The notes beneath the pieces are model-generated. The model had not been told where the DNA came from. It searched no databases and saw only the letters and a program-made list of their open reading frames with translations. Position numbers and translations under genes: made by a program. Source: SZAS-79 sp031376265 (GTDB lineage Bacteria; Pseudomonadota; Gammaproteobacteria; Burkholderiales; SG8-39). From it: a stretch of 26,525 nt of DNA. Positions 8,209-15,470 of this stretch are shown here, piece after piece; positions within the stretch are counted from its first letter, which is position 1, and each line of letters opens with the position of its first letter. The stretch lies in contig JANMDK010000345.1 of the NCBI GenBank assembly GCA_031376265.1, positions 1-26,525 on the forward strand. The letters are read 5' to 3'.

Positions 8209-8696
8209 GCCGCGTCCTTGCCGGCTTTGCCGGCTTTGCCGTCAAGCAAAGCGACCGCTCGCGCATGCTGTTCGGGCGAAAGCGCGATCGTCGCTGCCGC
8301 TTTTCGCCTTGCGCGCAGGTTGTGAGCCAGCGCCCCGGCGCCGAGCAGAAGCAACGCCCCCGGGCCGAACCACAGCAGCACGGTCGATGCCTTCATTGGC
8401 GGCTTGTACAGCACGAAATCGCCATAGCGCTGCACCATGAATGCGACGATCTCCGTGTCGCTGCGGCCCTGCGCAATCTGCTCGCGCACCTGGCGGCGAA
8501 GGTCCTGCGCCAGTTCCGCATTCGAATCGGCGATGGTCTGGTTCTGGCACACGAGGCAGCGCAGGTGCTCCGAGAGCTCCACGGCCCGCTTCTGCTGCAC
8601 ACGGTCGAGTTCGGTCGGCACGGCATCTTTTGCATTTGCAGTCGCCGGAAAGAGAGTCGCTGCCCCGGCGATCAGGAGCGCCGCCACCCCTTTCAT
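8205..8696 (-). CDS. ccmH: Cytochrome c maturation thiol oxidoreductase CcmH
   Basis: This 163-residue protein has a cleavable signal peptide (to about ANA at 20-22), the catalytic motif LRCLVCQNQTIADSNA (45-60; Cys47 and Cys50) and a C-terminal membrane helix about 105-125 (VLLWFGPGALLLLGAGALA). That architecture matches the short CcmH/CycL form, with CcmI as a separate gene. It keeps the apocytochrome CxxCH cysteines reduced for haem ligation. It overlaps ccmG upstream and ccmI downstream by 4 bp each. A small tandem triplet near the C-terminus, GKAGKAGK, reflects a 9-bp DNA repeat at 8219-8240. Confidence 0.96.
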   Translation of the reverse strand: MKGVAALLIAGAATLFPATANAKDAVPTELDRVQQKRAVELSEHLRCLVCQNQTIADSNAELAQDLRRQVREQIAQGRSDTEIVAFMVQRYGDFVLYKPPMKASTVLLWFGPGALLLLGAGALAHNLRARRKAAATIALSPEQHARAVALLDGKAGKAGKDAA

Positions 8697-9220
8697 GATT
8701 TCTGCAACTGCCGCACCAAGGGCAGGATCTTGCCTTCCAGAGCTTCCTTGGTGACCGGCCCGATCTGCTTGTAGCGAATGACACCAGCGCGATCGATCAC
8801 GAAGGTCTCGGGCACGCCATACACGCCATAGTCGATGCCGACCCGTCCTTCCATATCGCTGACGCTGAGGACATAGGGGTCGCCAAACTGCTTGAGCCAG
8901 GCCTTTGCTTCAGGCGCCTTGTCCTTGTAGTTCAGCCCAACCACCGGCACGACGCGATGTCGCGCGAGCTCGATCAGCACCGGGTGCTCGTCGCGGCACG
9001 ACACGCACCACGAGGCCCACACGTTCAGCAGCCAAACCTGGCCCAGCATGTCCTTCTGCGAAAACTGCTGCTCCGGTTGGTGCAGCTGCGCGAGCGTGAA
9101 GGGCGGCACCGGCTTGTCCACCAGCGGGGACGGCACCTCTCGCGGGTTGAGCGTCAAACCGACCGCGAGAAACGCGGCCACCACCACGAACAGGCCCAAG
9201 GGCAGGAGGAAGCGAATCAT
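8693..9220 (-). CDS. ccmG: Thiol:disulfide interchange protein CcmG/DsbE
   Basis: This is a 175-residue membrane-anchored thioredoxin-fold protein. The N-terminal helix spans about 3-21 (RFLLPLGLFVVVAAFLAV), the active site is WCVSC (71-75), and the cis-Pro loop is GVPETF (135-140). In the known pathway it passes reductant from CcdA/DsbD to CcmH or to apocytochrome. I chose ATG 9220-9218, which overlaps the ccmF stop by 4 bp and leaves a clean anchor. The frame continues upstream to 9361, but that extension is inside ccmF and has no family resemblance. Confidence 0.95.
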   Translation of the reverse strand: MIRFLLPLGLFVVVAAFLAVGLTLNPREVPSPLVDKPVPPFTLAQLHQPEQQFSQKDMLGQVWLLNVWASWCVSCRDEHPVLIELARHRVVPVVGLNYKDKAPEAKAWLKQFGDPYVLSVSDMEGRVGIDYGVYGVPETFVIDRAGVIRYKQIGPVTKEALEGKILPLVRQLQKS

Positions 9221-11241
9221 GCGCCCAGCGCCGCTTGCGGCGGCTTTCCTTCCACGCGCGTCCCGGTAATCGCAAGCTTTGCGCGCTCTTCGCGCCGCGC
9301 AAGCAGGCGGTACCGGCGATCCGCGAGCGCCAGCAATCCGCCGAGCGCCATGATTGCGCAACCGCCCCAGATCCAGGTGATGAAGGGCTTGTAATAGATC
9401 CGCACGCTCCAGGCGCCATCTTCCACAGGCTCGCCAAGGGAAACGTACAAGTCTCCGAACAAGCCGGTATCGATGTCCGCTTCGGTCATCGGCATGTTGG
9501 TCACGTTGTAGACGCGCTTCTCGGGCTTGAGCACGGACACCTCCCGCTCGCCGCGCATCACGCGAACGGTGCCGACCGCCGCGCGGTAGTTGGGGCCCTT
9601 CATGCTCTTCGCGCCCTCGAAGCGGAACGTGTACCCGGCCACGGTAACCGTATCGCCAATTGCCATGCGCAAGTCGCGCTCGACTTCATAACCCTTCACG
9701 ATCGTGACGCCGATGATGAAAACCGCCACGCCGAAGTGCGCAAGCAACATCCCGTAGTAGCCGCTCGGCTGCGACGCGAACTTTGCCCAAGTGGCGCCGG
9801 GAACGGTCGAGAGGCGCGCGCGCAGGTTCACGAGCCCGGCGCCGATGATCCAGAACGCCAGTCCGAGACCGAAACTCACCATCGGCTTCCATTGCGACGG
9901 ATTCCAGTCCGCGGCGGCCAGCGGCACGAGCACTGCGCTCACTATGCTCACTGCCAGCGCCCAACGCAGGCGCAAGGCGAGGTCGGCCAATCGGGCTTCC
10001 TTCCACCGCGCGAGCGGCCCCACCCCCATCAGGAACAGCGCGGGCGTCAGCAGCGGGACGAACACGGTCTCGAAATAGGGCGGCCCGACCGAAATCTTGC
10101 CCAGGTTCAGCGCGTCCAGGAACAGCGGATACAGCGTGCCGAGCAACACCGACCCCGCCGCCACGACGAGAAAGACATTGTTCGTAAGCAGCAGCGATTC
10201 GCGTGAAACGGGCTCGAACGATCCACCCAGACCCACCTTCGGCGCGCGCCAGGCAAACAGCGCGAGCGAGCCGCCGATCACCACCACCAGGAAAGCCAGG
10301 ATGAAGACGCCGCGCTTGGGATCGGTCGCAAACGCATGCACCGAAGTCAGCACGCCCGAGCGGACGAGAAACGTCCCCAGCAGACTCAGGCTGAATGCGC
10401 TAATGGCGAGGAGCACCGTCCAGCTGCGAAAGCCGCCGCGCTTTTCGGTGACCGCAAGCGAGTGGAGCAACGCCGTGCCGACCAGCCAGGGCATGAACGA
10501 CGCGTTCTCGACCGGATCCCAGAACCACCACCCGCCCCAGCCGAGTTCGTAATACGCCCAGCCGCTGCCCAATGCGATGCCGCAGGTCAGGAAGCACCAT
10601 GCGAGGATGGTCCAGGGCCGTGACCACCGTGCCCAGGTCGCGTCGAGCTTGCCCCCGAGCAGCGCGGCAATTGCGAAGGCAAAGGCCACCGAAAAGCCGA
10701 CGTACCCCATGTACAGCACCGGCGGATGGATCACCATGCCCGGATCCTGCAACAGCGGGTTGAGGTCGCGCCCATCCTCGGCGGCCGGCAACAAGCGCAT
10801 GAACGGGTTCGACGTAAGCAAAGTGAACAGCAGGAACCCGGCGCTCACGAGGCCCATGACCCCGAGCACCCGCGCAACCATTTCCTCCGGCAGGTGGCGG
10901 CTGAACACCGAAACTGCGGCCGTCCAGATACCCAGCATCAATATCCAAAGCAGGATCGATCCTTCATGCGAACCCCATGTGGCGGCGATGCGGTAATGGA
11001 GCGGCAATTGGGAGTTCGAATTCGTCGCGACGTTGAGCACCGAAAAATCGTTGGCCGCGAACGACCAAGCCAGGCACACGAAGGCGATCGCGACGAAGGC
11101 GAACTGGCCCCGCGCCGCCGGACGCGCAACGGACATCCATGCCGAATCGCCGCGCGCCGCGCCCACGATAGGCAGCACGCCCTGCACTAACGCGAGGATC
11201 AGCGCGAGGATGAGCGAAAACTGTCCGATCTCGGGTATCAG
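9217..11241 (-). CDS. ccmF: Cytochrome c haem lyase subunit CcmF, non-ATG start
   Basis: This large polytopic membrane protein carries the WWD haem-binding motif GWGGWWFWDPVENASFMPW (about 234-252), LQDPGMVIHPPVLYMGYVGF, and conserved His residues such as YRIAATWGSHEGS. It ligates haem from CcmE to apocytochromes together with CcmH and CcmI. The first standard start, GTG at 11187, would cut off the first membrane helix. Reading upstream in frame gives IPEIGQFSLILALILALV, which aligns with the normal CcmF beginning (MxPEIG). The matching initiator is CTG at 11241-11239, with AATAGG about 7 nt upstream and 8 nt after the ccmE stop. With it the protein is 674 residues. ATA, the next codon, is a less likely alternative. 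Confidence 0.93.
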   Translation of the reverse strand: MIPEIGQFSLILALILALVQGVLPIVGAARGDSAWMSVARPAARGQFAFVAIAFVCLAWSFAANDFSVLNVATNSNSQLPLHYRIAATWGSHEGSILLWILMLGIWTAAVSVFSRHLPEEMVARVLGVMGLVSAGFLLFTLLTSNPFMRLLPAAEDGRDLNPLLQDPGMVIHPPVLYMGYVGFSVAFAFAIAALLGGKLDATWARWSRPWTILAWCFLTCGIALGSGWAYYELGWGGWWFWDPVENASFMPWLVGTALLHSLAVTEKRGGFRSWTVLLAISAFSLSLLGTFLVRSGVLTSVHAFATDPKRGVFILAFLVVVIGGSLALFAWRAPKVGLGGSFEPVSRESLLLTNNVFLVVAAGSVLLGTLYPLFLDALNLGKISVGPPYFETVFVPLLTPALFLMGVGPLARWKEARLADLALRLRWALAVSIVSAVLVPLAAADWNPSQWKPMVSFGLGLAFWIIGAGLVNLRARLSTVPGATWAKFASQPSGYYGMLLAHFGVAVFIIGVTIVKGYEVERDLRMAIGDTVTVAGYTFRFEGAKSMKGPNYRAAVGTVRVMRGEREVSVLKPEKRVYNVTNMPMTEADIDTGLFGDLYVSLGEPVEDGAWSVRIYYKPFITWIWGGCAIMALGGLLALADRRYRLLARREERAKLAITGTRVEGKPPQAALGA

Positions 11242-11249
11242 GGGAGGAC

Positions 11250-11705
11250 CTATTTCGGCTTGGTCGAAACGCTTTTTTGCGCTTTTTGCGCCTGCTCTAT
11301 TGCGTGGCCGGCTTCGGGCGGCATGTAGTTCTCGTCATGTTTTGCGAGCACATCGCTCGCATGGAACACGCCATCCGGTCCGAGCTTGCCCTGGGCGACG
11401 ACGCCTTTGCCTTCCTTGAACAGGTCGGGAAGGATGCCGGTAAACACCACCGGGATCGTCTTGGCGGTGTCGGTGACGTTGAAATTGACCGTCAACCCAT
11501 CGCCTTGCCGTCTAAGGCTGCCTTTTTCCACCATTCCGCCGATCCGGAAAGCCCTTTCGGCGGGCGCCTCCTTGGCCACGACCTGGCTGGGACTGAAAAA
11601 GAACACCAGGTTGGATTGGAAAGCGTTCAACACCAGCGCAGCCGCGATCCCAAGCACGGCGAGGCCCGCGCAGATGAACGCCATTCTTTTATGCCGGGGT
11701 TTCAT
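11250..11705 (-). CDS. ccmE: Periplasmic haem chaperone CcmE
   Basis: The 151-residue protein has an N-terminal anchor (about 8-27, MAFICAGLAVLGIAAALVLN), an OB-fold body, and the haem-attachment motif HDENY at 123-127. His123 would bind haem covalently and Tyr127 supply the axial ligand. FFFSPSQV and FRIGGMVEKGSL are typical CcmE blocks. It carries haem from CcmC to CcmF. It heads the leftward ccmEFGHI block, 173 bp from the divergent tetraheme cytochrome gene. The short tail after the haem site is Lys/Gln-rich. Confidence 0.97.
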   Translation of the reverse strand: MKPRHKRMAFICAGLAVLGIAAALVLNAFQSNLVFFFSPSQVVAKEAPAERAFRIGGMVEKGSLRRQGDGLTVNFNVTDTAKTIPVVFTGILPDLFKEGKGVVAQGKLGPDGVFHASDVLAKHDENYMPPEAGHAIEQAQKAQKSVSTKPK

Positions 11706-11797
11706 GCGGTGTTTCGGCTGCCTTTGCCCGATCGGAGGCGCATTTTACGTCACGGGCGCTCACGGGAAACATACGCGGCGCGCTTCCGAATGTACTA

Positions 11798-11855
11798 TTG
11801 ACGATTCGGGGGGACGAATTAACAATTTCAATTTGCAAATTGTTCGCCCTATAAA
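11798..11855 (+). promoter_or_regulatory. Possible promoter region of the multiheme cluster with a perfect palindrome
   Basis: In the ccmE/tetraheme divergent spacer, TTGACG (11798-11803) is followed after 17 bp by AACAAT (11821-11826), a weak -10. A second -10-like TATAAA lies at 11850-11855. Between them, CAATTTGCAAATTG (11829-11842) is a perfect 14-bp palindrome, with an outer AACAATTT (11821-11828) partly matched by AAATTGTT (11837-11844). A dimeric regulator could bind there and control the cluster, and perhaps ccmE as well. Promoter assignment is tentative; the palindrome itself is directly visible. Confidence 0.4.
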
Positions 11856-11878
11856 AGCTCATTCAATCGGGGTTCGCC

Positions 11879-12811
11879 ATGCGCCTAAGCGCCGCAGTGA
11901 TCTTTTTCCTGTTCCTCATCGGACTCTCGCCGATACCCGCCTCGGCCGCTCCGTTCGCCGAGGGGTTCAGGAAATGCCAGGAATGCCATGAGCCCGAAGT
12001 CGAGGTTTGGAAGCAGACCAAGCATTTCAAGGGATACAACGAAATCCACAAGAAAGAGTCGGCAGCCAAGATCCTCGCCGCCGCGGGCGGTGGCGCGAGC
12101 ATGCGGCAGAACAGCACCTGCGTGATGTGCCACTACTCCGAGACCAAGGCATCCGAGACGGCGAAACCCCAGGTGGCCTCCGGGCCGTCCTGCGAAAGCT
12201 GCCATGGGGCTTCTTCCGAGTTTCGCGACGTCCACAATTTCTATGGGGATGGCGTAGCGGACGCGAGCAAGGAAAGCGCGGCAAACAAGGCGAAGCGAAT
12301 CGCCGCGGCCACGAAGGCCGGCATGATCTGGTCGTTCATGACTTACGACATCGCCGCAAATTGCATGGATTGCCACGGGCTGGCACAGCCGAAACTGAAG
12401 GGCGACGTCCTCGCCAAGATGCTCGAGGCCGGCCACCCGGGTGAGCCGGAGTTCGAGCTGGTGCGTTATTCGCAGGGCTCGGTGAGGCACCGTTTCTACC
12501 CGCCGAACGTCAGCAAGAATGCGGAAATGAGTGCCGCCGAGCTGGCCCGCCTTTACATCGTCGGCCAGGCCGCCAAGCTGGTGTCCGCCACGACAGCTGC
12601 GTCGAAATCGAGCGCGCCACAGTACGCGGCCTTGCAAAAGAAGCGTGAACAGGATTCGCGCACGGCGCTGCAATCGGTCGCCGACCTCGCCGAGGTCAAG
12701 GCGGTGCTCGACAAGCCAAGCGCCGACACGGCACGCAAACTTGCAGACGCGCTAAAGGGCAAGGACCTGTCCGCCAAGGTCAAGTTGCCTGCAAAGAACA
12801 CCTATAAATAA
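11879..12811 (+). CDS. Periplasmic tetraheme cytochrome c (c554-like)
   Basis: The 310-residue precursor has a signal peptide cleaved near ASA/AP (21-25). Four CxxCH haem sites follow: CQECH (33-37), CVMCH (81-85), CESCH (105-109) and CMDCH (162-166). The spacing and the motif KCQECHEPEVEVWKQTKHFK, in which a His-containing helix follows haem 1, resemble the cytochrome c554 family. The C-terminal third (about 230-310) lacks haem motifs and is Lys/Ala-rich and helical. It is probably a soluble periplasmic electron carrier. It opens the rightward cluster and is divergent from ccmE. The substrate or partner cannot be read from sequence, and I cannot assign it to a named cytochrome. Confidence 0.88.
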   Translation: MRLSAAVIFFLFLIGLSPIPASAAPFAEGFRKCQECHEPEVEVWKQTKHFKGYNEIHKKESAAKILAAAGGGASMRQNSTCVMCHYSETKASETAKPQVASGPSCESCHGASSEFRDVHNFYGDGVADASKESAANKAKRIAAATKAGMIWSFMTYDIAANCMDCHGLAQPKLKGDVLAKMLEAGHPGEPEFELVRYSQGSVRHRFYPPNVSKNAEMSAAELARLYIVGQAAKLVSATTAASKSSAPQYAALQKKREQDSRTALQSVADLAEVKAVLDKPSADTARKLADALKGKDLSAKVKLPAKNTYK

Positions 12812-12859
12812 CGGGCGGCGACCCGCTCCGGCGCTGGTCCGCGTGTTCCTTCGCCGAAC

Positions 12860-14593
12860 ATGAGCGACGCCCAGTTGATGGAGCGTCCGCGGCGTTGGGA
12901 CGCCCCGTTCGATCCGGCCATGTCGGACAGCGCGGTCGAAAGGCTGCTCGGTCGCCCCGAGTTTGCCTCGATCGATGCCAGCAGGTTTCCGGCAGCGGCT
13001 CCGCTACGCGGAATCCTACAAAACGACTGCCGCATCGGCCTCTACCAGCCCGGCGACATCATCGTTCGCGAAGGTGACTACGGCAATTCGGCTTTCCTCG
13101 TCCTTTCGGGCACCGCGCGAGTCGTGATCCCGCCCGGCTTGCCCCGGGATATCCTCGGCCGTGCGGCCGACAAGAAGCGGGGCGTATGGAGCGTCCTGCG
13201 CTCGATGCTGAACTACTCCGCGGTGCCGGAAGTCAGGGACACCGCGCAGTACAAATCAGCGACAGCGCGGATGCGGGTATCGGGGGAAGCGCGCGACTCG
13301 CTGCTCGCCCAAAGCGATCTGGCAACGTTGTTCGGCGCCAACGCCGGATCTTGCGTCGGCAGCGCGCGACTGCCCCCCTTGGTCGCACCATTCAAAACCG
13401 AACCGATCCAGGCCGGCGCCTTGTTCGGGGAAGTCGCCGCGCTCGGACGCGTACAGCGCTCAGCGACGATCTACGCCGAAACGGCCTGCGAATTGGTAGA
13501 GATGCGCTGGCAGGCGTTGCGCGACATCAAGAACCGCGATGAGACCTGGCGCGACCGGATCGAACAGGGGTATCGCGAGAACCAGCTGCGGACCCACCTT
13601 GCCGAGCACCCGTTGCTTGGGGGGCTCGACCCCAAGGCATTGCAGCAAGTGGCCGACCGCACGCTGTTCGAAACCTACGGCTCGTTCGAGTGGAATGTCG
13701 GATTCAAGAGCGGCAAGCGCGACGAGCGCCTTACGCCCGGTGCCGAGCCGCTTGTTGCCCAAGAGGGCGATTACCCGGACGGGCTCCTGCTGGTCATCGG
13801 CGGCTTCGGTCGCGTTTCCATCGGGCTGGGCCACGGCGCGAGGACATTGACCTATTTGCGCGAGGGCGATCACTTCGGCCTGGACGAGTTGTCCGAGGCA
13901 TGGAAAAGCGGCGAAGACTGCGCCTACGAATCCAGTCTTACGGCCTTGGGCTATTTGCATGTCCTTCGCATCCCGTATTCCGTCCTGACCGAAGTAGTCT
14001 TTCCCCGGCTGGCCCCTCGTAAGAGCCGGCTGGTGGACGCAGCGGCCAGGCCGATCGCCGACGACGCCTTCCTCGAATGGGCAGTCGAGCAGCGCTTCAT
14101 CAACGGCACCAAGACGATGCTCATCGACCTGGAAAAATGCACGCGCTGCGACGACTGCGTACGCGCCTGCGCCGATACGCACGATGGGAATCCCAAGTTC
14201 ATCCGCCACGGCCAGACGCTCGGCAACTGGATGGTGGCCAATGCCTGCATGCAGTGCGTCGACCCGGTGTGCATGATCGGGTGCCCGACCGGCGCCATCC
14301 ACCGCACGGTCGGTGGCGGGGTGGTGGTGATCAACGACGCCACTTGCATCGGCTGTGGAACCTGCGCCAACTCGTGCCCTTACGACAACATCCGGCTGGT
14401 CCCGATCCGCGAGAAAAACGGCCAGCAGCTGCTCGACCCCGCCTCCCGCGAGCCGATCCTGAAGGCGACCAAGTGCGACCTCTGCGCCTCCCTTCCGAGC
14501 GGTCCCTCGTGCGAGCGCGCCTGCGCGCATGACGCGTTGAAGCGGGTGGACATCCAGTCACTCGTGCAGCGCGCAACGCACTTCCCGGCCTGA
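12860..14593 (+). CDS. Fusion of two cyclic-nucleotide-binding domains and a four-cluster [4Fe-4S] ferredoxin domain
   Basis: This 577-residue cytosolic protein has no signal peptide. The first cNMP-binding fold (about 60-215) holds PGDIIVREGDYGNSAFLVLSG and, after a roughly 90-residue insertion, a phosphate-binding cassette FGEVAALGRVQRSATIYA (189-206) with the conserved Glu and Arg. The second fold (about 250-385) lacks the Arg-Ser-Ala part and may not bind ligand. Residues 417-560 are a DmsB/NrfC-type ferredoxin domain with sixteen Cys for four clusters: C427/430/433/437, C463/466/471/475, C496/499/502/506 and C539/542/551/555. No helix-turn-helix is visible, so it is not a plain Crp-type regulator. 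I infer an electron-transfer subunit gated by a nucleotide. The ATG at 12860 has no clear ribosome binding site. Confidence 0.88.
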   Translation: MSDAQLMERPRRWDAPFDPAMSDSAVERLLGRPEFASIDASRFPAAAPLRGILQNDCRIGLYQPGDIIVREGDYGNSAFLVLSGTARVVIPPGLPRDILGRAADKKRGVWSVLRSMLNYSAVPEVRDTAQYKSATARMRVSGEARDSLLAQSDLATLFGANAGSCVGSARLPPLVAPFKTEPIQAGALFGEVAALGRVQRSATIYAETACELVEMRWQALRDIKNRDETWRDRIEQGYRENQLRTHLAEHPLLGGLDPKALQQVADRTLFETYGSFEWNVGFKSGKRDERLTPGAEPLVAQEGDYPDGLLLVIGGFGRVSIGLGHGARTLTYLREGDHFGLDELSEAWKSGEDCAYESSLTALGYLHVLRIPYSVLTEVVFPRLAPRKSRLVDAAARPIADDAFLEWAVEQRFINGTKTMLIDLEKCTRCDDCVRACADTHDGNPKFIRHGQTLGNWMVANACMQCVDPVCMIGCPTGAIHRTVGGGVVVINDATCIGCGTCANSCPYDNIRLVPIREKNGQQLLDPASREPILKATKCDLCASLPSGPSCERACAHDALKRVDIQSLVQRATHFPA

Positions 14594-14597
14594 TCCC

Positions 14598-15470
14598 GTG
14601 AGCAACCTGCAGATTCCCGCCGGCAGGAATCCGGCCGTCGCGGCGCGCCCCGACGCCTGGCGCACTTGGCGCACGCTAGGGATTTTCTGGCTCGTGGCGC
14701 TCATCTCCTGGGCAGGCGTCACCGGGCTCGCCTGGCATGCCGAGCGCAGCTTGGGCAAGGCCTCGGTCATCACGGGCTATGCGCTCTTCGCAGTGATCCT
14801 CGCGCTCGCGTTCTTCAAGGCGCGCAAACGGCTGCTTGTTCTGCCCTTGGGCACGGTGCGGGAGTGGATGCTGGGGCACGTGGTCCTCGGCTTCCTGAGC
14901 GTCCTGCTCTATTTCCAGCATACCGGCACGCTTTGGCCCGGCGGACACTATGAACAGGTCATTGCGATCGTCTTCTACGCCGTGGCAGTGTCAGGCTTCG
15001 TGGGATATGTCCTTCAGCGGATCCTGCCGCACCGGCTTGCCGACCTCGAAGGCGAAGTGATCTACGAGCGCATCCCGGCCGAAGTCGCGGCACTCAGGGA
15101 GGAGATCGAGGAGCTGATTCTCAAGGCGGTCAAGGAACTGGGCTCCGACACGCTCGGGCGTTACTACACAGAATCCCTCGAATGGTTTTTCTGGCGGCCA
15201 CGGTTTCTCGCCGCGCACCTGCTCGGCAGCGGCCGCAGCGTCGGCTGGATTCGCGGCCGCATTACCGCCCTCAGGCGCTACCTTAACGACGGCGAGCGCG
15301 AATACCTTGCCCGGATCGAGGAAATCGCGTTGCGCAAGAACAGGCTCGACGCCCACTATGCGCTGCAGAGCGTGCTGAAATTCTGGCTCTTCCTGCACGT
15401 CCCGGCCTCGGTGCTGCTGGTGCTCCTGGGCTGCTGGCACCTGCTCGTAGTGAACATCTACGCCCGATGA
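14598..15470 (+). CDS. His-rich polytopic membrane protein, cytochrome b-like
   Basis: The 290-residue protein starts at GTG 4 bp after the preceding stop, so it is probably translated by coupling. Five hydrophobic segments are visible, about 28-46, 58-73, 92-107, 119-138 and 257-285. His residues lie in or near them (H47, H94, H108, H145, H253, H267, H281) in contexts such as LGHVVLGF, FQHTG, FLHVP and CWHLL. Pairs could ligate b-type haems. A roughly 110-residue charged helical loop separates helices 4 and 5. I infer a quinol-linked or quinol-independent membrane electron carrier between the FeS protein and the decaheme cytochrome encoded on either side. No closer family name is supportable. 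Confidence 0.75.
   Translation: MSNLQIPAGRNPAVAARPDAWRTWRTLGIFWLVALISWAGVTGLAWHAERSLGKASVITGYALFAVILALAFFKARKRLLVLPLGTVREWMLGHVVLGFLSVLLYFQHTGTLWPGGHYEQVIAIVFYAVAVSGFVGYVLQRILPHRLADLEGEVIYERIPAEVAALREEIEELILKAVKELGSDTLGRYYTESLEWFFWRPRFLAAHLLGSGRSVGWIRGRITALRRYLNDGEREYLARIEEIALRKNRLDAHYALQSVLKFWLFLHVPASVLLVLLGCWHLLVVNIYAR

Noticed and set aside
12860..14593. Reading the cNMP-FeS protein as a Crp/Fnr transcription factor
   Set aside because: No helix-turn-helix is visible after either cNMP fold; the C-terminus is a complete four-cluster ferredoxin domain.
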